From the NCBI GenBank assembly GCA_963844865.1, contig CAWJPY010000001.1, positions 1 through 64,000 of the forward strand: DNA of 64,000 bases. The letters run 5' to 3'. The first letter of the stretch is position 1, and each line of letters starts with the position of its first letter. Both the position numbers and the translations under genes were made by a program. The notes beneath the pieces were generated by a model, which was not told where the DNA came from, searched no databases, and worked only from the letters and a program-made list of their open reading frames with translations. This stretch comes from CAWJPY01 sp963844865 (lineage in GTDB: Bacteria > Acidobacteriota > Thermoanaerobaculia > Thermoanaerobaculales > Sulfomarinibacteraceae). Below, one piece after another: positions 24,435 through 31,826 of the stretch.

Positions 24435-25202
24435 GTGAGCGAGCGCTCCCGCACCGACGCCTCCGGGGGTTCGGCCCGCACCGTCTTCGCGTGGGTGGTG
24501 GCGGTGGCGGCCACCATCGGGCTGACCCTGCCCGGCCTGGTGGTGTCGATCCTGCCGGGGGTGCGCATCACCCCGCACCGCATGGCTCGCCTCTGGGCGC
24601 GGATCTGTGTGTGGGCCACCGGCTGCCCGGTGGTGGAGAAGGGCCTGGGCGCAGCCCGCCTGGAGGGGCCCTGGGTGGTCATGGTTAATCACCAGTCGGC
24701 CCTGGACATCCCGCTCCTGATGGCCGCCCTCCCGCCGACTGGCGGACCGTGATCTGGGCCAAGGAGAGCCTCTTCCGGATCCCCGTGCTGGGCTGGGCCA
24801 TGCGCATGCTCGGGCACATGCCCATCGATCGCCGCAACCGGCGCAGCGCCGGCGCCATGCTGGCCCGCACCCTCGAGCGGGTGCGGGAGGGTCGGTCGGT
24901 GCTCCTCTTTCCCGAGGAGACCTACTCTCCCGATGGCGATCTGCTGCCGCTCCAACGCGGCGGCTTCGTGCCTCGCCCTCAAGGCGGGCGTGCCCATCCT
25001 GCCCGCCGGCATCCGCGGTACCCGTCACGCCCTGCCGCCCCGTGGTCGGGTCATCCGACCCGCCACCCTCCACCTGCGCTTCGGGGACCCCATCCCGACG
25101 AAGGGTGTACCCGTCGCCGACCGGCCCGCGCTCACCGAGCGCACGCGACGCGCGATCCTCGACCTGAGCACAGGGCCCCCGGGCCCGAAGAAGGCACCAT
25201 GA
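24435..25202 (+). pseudogene. plsC: PlsC-like 1-acylglycerol-3-phosphate acyltransferase, two frameshifts
   Basis: The enzyme acylates lysophosphatidic acid to phosphatidic acid at the inner membrane. After an N-terminal hydrophobic helix the four acyltransferase motifs appear in order across three frames: NHQSALDIPLL (motif I, NHxxxxD), GHMPIDRRNRRSAG, LLFPEETYSPDGDL (motif III, FPEE instead of FPEG), and AGVPILPAGIRG. The frame changes near 24740 (one base missing) and 24955 (one base extra). Restored length is about 255 residues, normal for the family. The stop at 25200-25202 overlaps the threonine synthase start as ATGA, so the pair is an operon. The breaks may be sequencing errors. Confidence 0.85.
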
Positions 25203-26473
25203 GTGACATGAGTGACACGTCCCCCGCCGCGACCCTCGGCATCAACCCCAGGCTGACCCGGCTGGTGTGCTCTCGCACCGGGCGGGAGGCCGACAGTCAC
25301 GGCTTCCAGCGGCCGCCCGGCCTGTGCGAGTGCTGCCCCTCCCCGGGCAGCCCGCTCCTGGTCTCCTACGACCTGGGCGCCCTCCGCCCGGTGCTCGACC
25401 GCCTCCCGCCCTATGGCTCGGCACGCCAGGGCCTGGCGGCCTTCGAGCCCCTGCTGCCGGTGGTGGGGCTGCCCGCCGGCTATGCCGACGACGTGGGCCA
25501 CACTCCCACGGTCCATCACCCCGCCCTGAGCGAGGCCCACGGCGTGGAGGTGCTCCTCAAGTGGGAGGGCGCCAACCCCTCGGGGAGCTTCAAGGACCGC
25601 GGCCTGGCGGTGGCGGTGGCCCTCGGCCGCACCGCGGGGGCTCACCGCTTCTGCCTGCCCACCCAGGGCAACGCCGGGGTGGCGGCCAGCCTGTTCTGCG
25701 CCCGCCTCGGACTGCCCGGCTGCCTCGTCTACATGCCCGACGGACATCGCGACAGCATCTATCACCGCCAGGCGGCCTTCTTCGGGGCGGAGGTGCGCTT
25801 CGCCGGCGCCAACATCGCCGCCGCCGGTCGCAGGATGCGCGACGAGCTCGGTCCGGAGCTCGCCGCCGGTGAGGTGGTGGACCTGTCCACCTTCTTCGAG
25901 CCCGGCCGGCTGGAGGGCAAGAAGACCATGGGCCTGGAGATCGCCCACCAGCTCGCCCGCCGGGGTCTGCCCGACGTCATCCTCTACCCCACCGGCGGCG
26001 GCACCGGCCTGGTGGGCATCTGGAAGGCGTTCGGAGAGCTGGCGGAGCTGGGCCTTCTGGACACACAGCGTCTGCCGGCCATGGTGGCCGTGCAGAGCGC
26101 CAACTGCGCCCCCGTGGTGGAGGCCTTCGACCAGGGCCTCGACCACGTCGAGCCGGTCACCTCACTGGGCACGGTCGCCGACGGTCTGGACGTGCCCGGG
26201 GCCATCATGGGGCACGGCATCCTGGGCGCGGTGCGCGCCTCCGGCGGCACCGCGGTGGCGGTCTCCGAGGACGAGATCACCGCCGCCTTCACCGACTGCG
26301 GCCGGCTCGGCCTCCCGGTCGGCTACGAGAGCGCGGCCCTGGTGGCGGCCCTCGCCGGCCTGCGTCGGTCGGGCTGGTTGAAAGCGGGCGCGCGGGCGCT
26401 GCTCCTGCTCACCTCCAGCCACCTGGTCGCGCTGAGCCAGGGGCCGAAGCAGGCGTCAGGCACCCCGTCTTGA
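25199..26473 (+). CDS. Threonine synthase-like PLP enzyme (424 aa)
   Basis: This fold-type II PLP enzyme converts O-phosphohomoserine to threonine in its family. GHTPTVHHPALSEAHGVEVL leads to the PLP-Lys motif KWEGANPSGSFKDRGLAVA. Then come PTQGNAGVAASLFCARLG, the phosphate-binding YPTGGGTGLVGIWKA, and a C-terminal VGYESAALVAAL. An N-terminal RLVCSRTGREADS segment with CECCP may be a short metal-binding extension, seen in some threonine synthases. ATG 25199 overlaps the PlsC stop. The last seven codons (QASGTPS) come from palindromic repeat copy 3, so the original C-terminus has been replaced. Confidence 0.85.
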   Translation: MSDMSDTSPAATLGINPRLTRLVCSRTGREADSHGFQRPPGLCECCPSPGSPLLVSYDLGALRPVLDRLPPYGSARQGLAAFEPLLPVVGLPAGYADDVGHTPTVHHPALSEAHGVEVLLKWEGANPSGSFKDRGLAVAVALGRTAGAHRFCLPTQGNAGVAASLFCARLGLPGCLVYMPDGHRDSIYHRQAAFFGAEVRFAGANIAAAGRRMRDELGPELAAGEVVDLSTFFEPGRLEGKKTMGLEIAHQLARRGLPDVILYPTGGGTGLVGIWKAFGELAELGLLDTQRLPAMVAVQSANCAPVVEAFDQGLDHVEPVTSLGTVADGLDVPGAIMGHGILGAVRASGGTAVAVSEDEITAAFTDCGRLGLPVGYESAALVAALAGLRRSGWLKAGARALLLLTSSHLVALSQGPKQASGTPS

Positions 26474-26525
26474 TTCGATAGTCCGCACACCGCTTCCTTC
26501 GAAAGGGTGTCTGGCGCCCTCTCTG
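26447..26525 (-). repeat. Palindromic GTGCCAGGCAC repeat, copy 3, in the threonine synthase 3' end
   Basis: Read on the minus strand it starts CCAGAGAGGGCGCCAGACAC, continues CCTTTCGAAGGAAGCG, and ends ATCAAGACGGGGTGCC. The order matches copies 1 and 2. The element runs into the coding region and supplies the last codons and the TGA. Confidence 0.82.
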
Positions 26526-26571
26526 GTGTTTCCCGAGCCGCTCGCCATTGGGCGGCGGCGGCGGGAGGAGC

Positions 26572-26606
26572 AGAAGGAAGCGCCCTCCCGGCCGGCCGGG
26601 AGGGCG
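26572..26606 (-). terminator. Probable rho-independent terminator
   Basis: CGCCCTCCCGGCC-GGCCGGGAGGGCG (26581-26606) is a perfect 26-bp palindrome. On the minus strand it is followed by CTTCCTTCT. It lies 59 bp past the stop of the VCBS protein gene. Confidence 0.65.
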
Positions 26607-26664
26607 GATAGACTCGCGGTCACTCGGCAGCGCGGTTACGCAGGCGCCACGCTTTCGGCGCCGG

Positions 26665-28350
26665 TCACTTCGTGCGCGGCCTGGTCAGCCACACGTGGAC
26701 GCCGCCCGGGGTGGTGCCCGCGCCGTCGGCGCAGGAGGCGATGATGTCGGCACGGCCGTCGCCGTCCAGGTCACGAAGCTGGATGTCGTAGGCTCGGCCC
26801 ACGGTTTCGAGCTCCGGGCTCACCTCCCGGACCAGCTCCCCGGCCGCGTTCTGGAGGTAGACCTCGAGCCCGCCGTCGCTACGGCCGGCCACCACGTCCG
26901 TGCGTCCGTCCCCGTCCAGGTCACCCACGCCGAGACGCACCAGGGGGTTGGAGCGGTTGTCGTCCACCAGCAGCGCCCCGTGGGGCGCCGACAGGGTCCC
27001 GTCGTCGCCGACCTCGTACCGGATCAGGCCCTCGCGGACGTCGTTCTGGTTGTCCACCATGGCGAACTGGACGAAGGTGGTGTAGAGCTCCGGCCGGCCG
27101 TTCTCGTGGGCCAGACCGATGTCGTAGTGATAGGCGTTGCTGAGCACTCCCCTCGAGTAGGGTCCCTGCCAGCCGGCCTCCCCGCGGTTGTAGTACACCA
27201 GCCGCCGCCATCCGCTGGTGTTGGAGGCGAGGATGAGGTCGCTGCGGCCGTCCCCGTCCACGTCGGCGGCCATCAGGTTGTCGCCGATGACTCCCTCCGG
27301 AAGGTCCTTCGTGGCCAGCCGCCAGCCGGAGGCGCCGTTGCGGACCGTCCACAGGGTCGGTGCGCCCTCGATGCGCTGCGAGGTGCCCATGTCCATGTCC
27401 AGCTCGGCCAGGAAGGCCACGTCGGGCCGGCCGTCGCCGTCGAAGTCCGCCACCGCCGGGGCCCGGGACGTGACCCGGGGGTCGGGGCTGGGCAGGCGGA
27501 TCGAGCGCTCGAAGTGCCCGGCGCCGTCGCCGTAGAGGACGTACTGGCCCTTGAAGTGAATGCCCAGCACGATGTCCTGGTGCCCGTCGCCGTCGAAGTC
27601 GGCCACGGCGACACCGCCGTAGTCGTAAGGCACCTGCCCCGTAAAGGTGTTGTCCTCCCAGTACTGGAACTCACCACCCTTTTGGCCGAGGAAGATCCAG
27701 GGCCGGGCCTTGCCCTTGCGGGCGGGTGGGAAGACCAGGTCGGGAATCCCGTCCTCGTTCATGTCGGCGACGGCGAAGCTCATCTGCCAGAGGCCGGACC
27801 GCGGCAGCTTGGACGAGGTCGTCTCGAAGGTGAGCGCGTCCATGAACGGGGGCGGCACGATGGGCGCCTCGAAGTCCAGGAAGAAGTTCGGCTCCCCGTG
27901 CTCGGCCACCCAGTCCATGCGGGTGCGCAGGTCGATCTGCTCCTTCTGCCGGTCCACCCACTGCTTGTGGAGCGGCGACTCCGGGTCCTCCGGCGGCAGC
28001 CCGCGGACCCAGACCGTGTTCTCGTCCTCGCGCACGATCTCCATCTTGAACGGGATCGCCGGGTGGGGGTAGCAGTGGGTCTTGTCCAGGCGCACGATGG
28101 AGCTCTTGGGGATCGGGCGCGGCGTCATCCAGTACTCCACGAGCTCGCTCCAGCTCTTGATCTTGGGCGGGGGCGTGTAGGGAACGCTCTCTGCCTTCGC
28201 CGTCGGCTTCGACTGCGCGGGCGTCCCCTGGGCGCCGGCGCGGCCGGGCTCGGGCGTCGGCTTCTCCGGCGCGGGCTGCTGCGCCCCCACAACTCCGGTC
28301 AGGCTGACCATCAGCACCACGCACGTCCACACCACACACGCTCGCCTCAT
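26665..28350 (-). CDS. Exported FG-GAP/VCBS-repeat protein (561 aa)
   Basis: A signal peptide (VVWTCVVLMVSLTGVVGAQ) is followed by a Pro/Ala-rich linker and a ~150-residue head. A beta-propeller then carries at least six calcium-type motifs: DMNEDGIPDLVF, DFDGDGHQDIVLG, DFDGDGRPDVAFL, DVDGDGRSDLILA, DLDGDGRTDVVAG and DLDGDGRADIIAS. Such integrin-like propellers are secreted or surface-bound and often mediate binding. ATG 28350 is preferred over 28362 because GGAGGT lies five bases upstream. It is 49 bp downstream of the Wzm-like permease on the same strand, so the two may be co-transcribed. Confidence 0.88.
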   Translation of the reverse strand: MRRACVVWTCVVLMVSLTGVVGAQQPAPEKPTPEPGRAGAQGTPAQSKPTAKAESVPYTPPPKIKSWSELVEYWMTPRPIPKSSIVRLDKTHCYPHPAIPFKMEIVREDENTVWVRGLPPEDPESPLHKQWVDRQKEQIDLRTRMDWVAEHGEPNFFLDFEAPIVPPPFMDALTFETTSSKLPRSGLWQMSFAVADMNEDGIPDLVFPPARKGKARPWIFLGQKGGEFQYWEDNTFTGQVPYDYGGVAVADFDGDGHQDIVLGIHFKGQYVLYGDGAGHFERSIRLPSPDPRVTSRAPAVADFDGDGRPDVAFLAELDMDMGTSQRIEGAPTLWTVRNGASGWRLATKDLPEGVIGDNLMAADVDGDGRSDLILASNTSGWRRLVYYNRGEAGWQGPYSRGVLSNAYHYDIGLAHENGRPELYTTFVQFAMVDNQNDVREGLIRYEVGDDGTLSAPHGALLVDDNRSNPLVRLGVGDLDGDGRTDVVAGRSDGGLEVYLQNAAGELVREVSPELETVGRAYDIQLRDLDGDGRADIIASCADGAGTTPGGVHVWLTRPRTK

Positions 28351-28398
28351 CACGACCTCCACGTCGAAAAATCTCTGTCGTCGATCCTCATCACGGTC

Positions 28399-29241
28399 TC
28401 ACAGTAGATCCGGAATGCTGAACCGCCATCGGTCCAGCGCCACCGAGCCCACCGCGACCAGCCCCAGGCCGGCCGCCAGCAGGACGGCGATGGCCGCGGT
28501 GGAGGGTGGTGCCGAGCCGATGAGTCCGGCCCGCATGACCTCCAGCAGCGGCGTCAGGGGGTTGAGCTGAATCAGCGTCCGCAGGGTCTGGGCGTGCACC
28601 ATCGCCAGCGGGTACACGATGGGCGCCCCGTAGAAGGCGAGCTGGAAGAGCAGGCCCAGCACCTCCGCCACATCGGGCAGAAAGGCGCCCAGCACGCTGG
28701 CGATCAGGCTGCAGCCCACGATCCACAGACCCAGCAGCAGCACCCCGCCCAGGGCCCAGGGCAGGTTCGCGATGCCCAGCGAGCCCCGTCCGGCACAGAT
28801 CAGCAGCACCACCGCGAAGGAGATGCCGTGGTGGAAAAGGGTGCCCAGCATGTCCCCGAGCACCAGCACCTCGGCGGGAAGTCGCACCCGCTGCACGAGA
28901 CTGACGTGGGAGCGGAACACGCTCGCCGCCCGCAGCACGGCGTCGTTGAAGGCGAGGAAGGGGACCAAGCCGGTGATCAGGTAGATGCCGAAACCCACGG
29001 GCGGCCTTCGAGCAAGATCAATGCCAAGGCCCTCGATCCGAATCTGCATGATGGTGGAGAACACGACCATGAAGAGGGCGAACAGAACGAGGGTGCTGAC
29101 GGGTGTCCAGAGCCAGCCGAGATAGGAGCCGGCGTGGCGGGCGGCGAAGGCGCGCCACGCGAGCTGACCGAGCAGGAAGCGGTGCCTGCGCAGGGTGGGC
29201 AGCAGGCGGAGCGGGGCGCGAAGATGAGCCGTGTGGGCCAT
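28399..29241 (-). CDS. ABC-2 type polysaccharide exporter permease, Wzm-like (280 aa)
   Basis: The six-helix ABC-2 permease has the typical amphipathic start (LLGQLAWRAFAARHAGSYLG) and WLWTPVSTLVLFALFMVVFS as first helix. Later segments include the loop LVQRVRLPAEVLVLGDM, close to the conserved LxKKxxFPxExLP motif of Wzm/TagG, and LLFQLAFYGAPIVYPLAMV. It forms the membrane pore for polysaccharide export with an ATPase such as Wzt. The only Wzt-type ATPase in the window is 15 kb away (11972-13177). No ATPase is adjacent, so pairing with that gene is an inference. Confidence 0.88.
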   Translation of the reverse strand: MAHTAHLRAPLRLLPTLRRHRFLLGQLAWRAFAARHAGSYLGWLWTPVSTLVLFALFMVVFSTIMQIRIEGLGIDLARRPPVGFGIYLITGLVPFLAFNDAVLRAASVFRSHVSLVQRVRLPAEVLVLGDMLGTLFHHGISFAVVLLICAGRGSLGIANLPWALGGVLLLGLWIVGCSLIASVLGAFLPDVAEVLGLLFQLAFYGAPIVYPLAMVHAQTLRTLIQLNPLTPLLEVMRAGLIGSAPPSTAAIAVLLAAGLGLVAVGSVALDRWRFSIPDLL

Positions 29242-29369
29242 GGCGGGTCGCGATCGCCGTCAGCCGCGGCGGGCCGTGGGCCCGGCCGGGCGGACATCGG
29301 CGGCCGCCGAGGGCGTGGCATGGCCCCACCCGCTGCTGTGCGGAGGATCACGCCGGATCACGGAGTTCC

Positions 29370-29398
29370 TTGACGTTGATGTTGCTGGCGCATAAGAT
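29370..29398 (+). promoter_or_regulatory. Sigma-70-type promoter of the XRE-TPR operon
   Basis: TTGACG (29370-29375), a 17-bp spacer and TAAGAT (29393-29398) precede ATG 29406 by seven bases. A leaderless transcript opening with the leader ORF is predicted. A GGGGC-TTG-GCCCC palindrome lies downstream near 29458-29471 and could be an operator or hairpin. Confidence 0.72.
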
Positions 29399-29405
29399 AC
29401 TGTGC

Positions 29406-29486
29406 ATGACAATGTCGCAGGCCGGAATCGGTTCCAGCCGAGGTGTGATAGTACTACAGGGGCTTGGCCCCCGCAAAACGTCATGA
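29406..29486 (+). CDS. Putative 26-residue leader peptide of the XRE-TPR operon
   Basis: ATG 29406 is at the predicted transcription start. The frame runs 26 codons (Gly/Ser-rich, with the hydrophobic patch GVIVLQGLG) and ends in a TGA that overlaps the XRE ATG at 29483 as ATGA. The other junctions of this operon are also 4-base overlaps. The product may act only in translational coupling, or be a signal peptide read by the TPR protein. No homology supports it. Confidence 0.4.
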   Translation: MTMSQAGIGSSRGVIVLQGLGPRKTS

Positions 29487-29896
29487 GCAGCAACGAATCC
29501 CGCCCCCCAGAAGTGACCGGCATCGGCGGTCGCCTGCGCCGTCTGCGCAAGGAGCGGAACCTCACACAGGCCGAGCTGGCACGTCAAATTGGCATCCAAC
29601 AGTCGGATCTCTCCCGCATGGAGAAGGGCGAGTACCGGGTTTCCCTGGACAACCTGTTCAAGATCCTGCGCGCCTTCGACGTCCAGGCCTCCGAGTTCTT
29701 CGCCGGGGAGCCGCAGCGCGCGGAGGCGGCGCAGCAGCCCCTCAGCCGGGACGACATGCAGATCCTGCACCTGCTGCGCGAGCTCGACCTCGAGGCGCGC
29801 CAGGAGGTGCTTGAGTACCTCGAGTTCAAGGTTCGACGGCAGCGGAGCGACCACCGAGCGGTGGCTGTCCGCAAGCCCCAGGAGCAAGGATCGTGA
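29483..29896 (+). CDS. XRE-family HTH transcriptional regulator (137 aa)
   Basis: Residues ~11-70 form a canonical XRE helix-turn-helix: GGRLRRLRKERNLTQAELAR, QIGIQQSDLSRMEKGEYRVS, LDNLFKILRAFDVQASEFF. The remaining ~65 residues are helical (DDMQILHLLRELDLEARQEV) and may mediate dimerisation. It starts in a 4-base overlap with a predicted leader ORF and ends in a GTGA overlap with a TPR gene. It therefore probably regulates, and is regulated with, its operon. Operator candidates are the palindrome near 29458-29471 and the ATAGTACTAC stretch just before it. Confidence 0.92.
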   Translation: MSSNESRPPEVTGIGGRLRRLRKERNLTQAELARQIGIQQSDLSRMEKGEYRVSLDNLFKILRAFDVQASEFFAGEPQRAEAAQQPLSRDDMQILHLLRELDLEARQEVLEYLEFKVRRQRSDHRAVAVRKPQEQGS

Positions 29897-30798
29897 CGGA
29901 TCACTTCGAGGCCGCGCTGCGGCAGGCGCGGGACGCCTTCGCAGCAGGCAACCTGCGGCAGGCGGTGGACCTGTTCGCGGCGGCGGAGGCATGGGCCCGG
30001 GAGCACGGGACCGAGGACCAGGCCGATCGTGCCTTCTGCAACCGCTGCGCCGTGCTCATCGAGCTCGAGGAGGGGCGGGAGCAGATCCCCGGTCTGAAGC
30101 GCGTGCTGCTGCGCAGCCGTGACCCCATGAACCGCTACCTCGCCTCCTACTACACGGCCGAGGCCTACCGCGTCGACGAGGACTGGCCCCGCGCCCTGTC
30201 CTACGCGCGCCGCGCCCACGACCTCGCCGAGGAGCTGGGCGAGGCAGCGGCGCGGGCCGCCAGCGCCAACCAGCGGGGAACGATCGCGCTGCGTTCTTCG
30301 GAGTTCAGCGAGGCCGAGGCGGCCTTCCGGGCCGCCCTCCAGTGCTGCCGGGGCGACGGTGGTCCCGAGCAGGGCCTCGTGTCCGCCCAGGTGACCGACA
30401 ACCTGGGCTACGTGCGCATGTGCCAGGGCGATCTCGCGCAGGGCCTCGAGCTGTGCGAGGAGGCCCGCCGGGCCATGTCCGAGCTCGGTGCCGACCACTT
30501 CCTGTACGAGACCCTCCAGGACCTGTGCTACGGCTACATCCTGGACGATCAGCTCGAGCGGGCCGAGAACTGCGGACGCCACGCCCTGGAGCTCGCCGAG
30601 ACCTACGGAGACGAGCTGATCGCCAAGAACTGTCTCTTCCTGCTGTCGGAGATCGCCGTGAGGCGCGGCGACATGTTCGGCGCCCGGCGCTTCCTCCGGG
30701 AGCTGATCGCCCACTATCCGGAGGTCGGAGTCAGCGACGAGATCGTGGAGGTCTTCCTGGCCACCGACCTGACGAGCGTTGTGAACCTGAGAGGATGA
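29893..30798 (+). CDS. Tetratricopeptide-repeat protein (301 aa)
   Basis: The whole protein is built of TPR-like helical pairs, for example FEAALRQARDAFAAGNLRQA, ARAASANQRGTIALRSSEFS, TDNLGYVRMCQGDLAQGLEL and ISEIAVRR-type repeats near the end. No signal peptide is present, so it is cytoplasmic. GTG 29893 overlaps the XRE stop, and its own stop overlaps the next ATG at 30795. XRE plus TPR in one polypeptide is the layout of RRNPP peptide-sensing regulators; here the two parts are separate, coupled genes. A partnership with the XRE protein is inferred, not shown. Confidence 0.85.
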   Translation: MTDHFEAALRQARDAFAAGNLRQAVDLFAAAEAWAREHGTEDQADRAFCNRCAVLIELEEGREQIPGLKRVLLRSRDPMNRYLASYYTAEAYRVDEDWPRALSYARRAHDLAEELGEAAARAASANQRGTIALRSSEFSEAEAAFRAALQCCRGDGGPEQGLVSAQVTDNLGYVRMCQGDLAQGLELCEEARRAMSELGADHFLYETLQDLCYGYILDDQLERAENCGRHALELAETYGDELIAKNCLFLLSEIAVRRGDMFGARRFLRELIAHYPEVGVSDEIVEVFLATDLTSVVNLRG

Positions 30799-31820
30799 CC
30801 GTGCGACGCCCAACCACCATGCTGCTGGTCACCCTGCTCCTCCTGGGGCTGGCGTCGGTCGCCGCCGCCGGCGACATGGCTCTCACGAGGAGCGGGAAGC
30901 TGTACAGGGTGGCGGCCACCCCTGAAGGGATCACCGTCACCGACAGCTCCGCCGGTGACGATGCGGTGCAGCTCGTGGTGCCCCAGACCACGGGCGTCGT
31001 GGCCGCCTCGCTCCAGGTCGGGAACGACGACGCCACCGGGGCGGTGTACGTGGCCTGGCAGGAGGGCGAGGGTGTGCTCGCCACCGTCAAGCTGGCGGCC
31101 TACGCGGACGGCACCTGGTTCGGGCCCGTGACCCTGGCCGGCGGCGACGGGATGGCCGCCGCCAGCCCGCAGCTCCTCGTGTTCCACTACCGGACGCCGG
31201 TCACCGCCGAGGACGACACCACGCAGGTGGAGGAGGACACCTTCCTGCACCTCGTGTGGTGGGGCTTCACCTCCGTCGAGGAGGACGGAAGCGCGTTCTA
31301 CGTCGGGGTCCCCGTGGACGAGTACGGGCTCCCGGTGTTCGATGACTTCGCACCGCGGCCCGTGACCGACCTCCTGCCCTTCGGCATCGCCTGCTCGCAG
31401 ATCACCAATGCGGCCGAGCTGGCACACCCCATGCTGTTCGTCGACCCCCAGAGCGGCAACCCCCACCTCCTGGCCACCGACTTCGGGCAGTGCCTGTTCC
31501 AGTTGGTCGAGCTCCAGTGCGTCGAGGAGGGCGGGGACGACGCGGTCCAGCGTGACGACACGGTCGTCGACAAGCGCCGCCGGCGGGTGGTGATCTTCGG
31601 TCGCACCAAGGTCATGCCGGTCAGCCGCCAGCTCCCCCTGGAGGACGCGAAGGTGGCGGTCGGTCACGACCTGTCGGTGGTGATGTACTGGGAGCAGCCG
31701 GACGAGGTGTCCTACATCCGCCTCGACAAGGAGGGCAGCTCGCCGCTCCTCTCTCTCGCCGTGGGTGACGACCTCAGTATGGATCGCGCCGTGGAGCTGA
31801 TCCGGACCCTGACGAGATAG
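30795..31820 (+). CDS. Exported protein of unknown function in the XRE-TPR operon (341 aa)
   Basis: A signal peptide (TMLLVTLLLLGLASVAAAGD) precedes a mature domain with repeated beta strands: GDMALTRSGKLYRVAAT, GAVYVAWQEGEGVLATVKLA, DTFLHLVWWGFTSVEEDGSA. These resemble blades of a sialidase/Asp-box-like propeller, although no classical SxDxGxTW box is seen. Two or so Cys are present (IACSQIT, FGQCLFQLVELQC). ATG 30795 overlaps the TPR stop as ATGA, so its production is coupled to that of the regulators. The function is unknown; an extracytoplasmic target or sensor of the system is possible. Confidence 0.75.
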   Translation: MTVRRPTTMLLVTLLLLGLASVAAAGDMALTRSGKLYRVAATPEGITVTDSSAGDDAVQLVVPQTTGVVAASLQVGNDDATGAVYVAWQEGEGVLATVKLAAYADGTWFGPVTLAGGDGMAAASPQLLVFHYRTPVTAEDDTTQVEEDTFLHLVWWGFTSVEEDGSAFYVGVPVDEYGLPVFDDFAPRPVTDLLPFGIACSQITNAAELAHPMLFVDPQSGNPHLLATDFGQCLFQLVELQCVEEGGDDAVQRDDTVVDKRRRRVVIFGRTKVMPVSRQLPLEDAKVAVGHDLSVVMYWEQPDEVSYIRLDKEGSSPLLSLAVGDDLSMDRAVELIRTLTR

Positions 31821-31826
31821 CTCGGT

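Noticed and set aside
24435..26473. PlsC and threonine synthase as one fused protein, since one open frame spans 24749-26473
   Set aside because: The PlsC motifs continue in another frame to a stop at 25202, which overlaps a good ATG at 25199. The apparent fusion is caused by the PlsC frameshift.
29103..29486. 127-codon plus-strand frame before the XRE gene
   Set aside because: Most of it is antisense to the Wzm-like permease. Only its last 26 codons lie downstream of the promoter and are proposed as a leader ORF.
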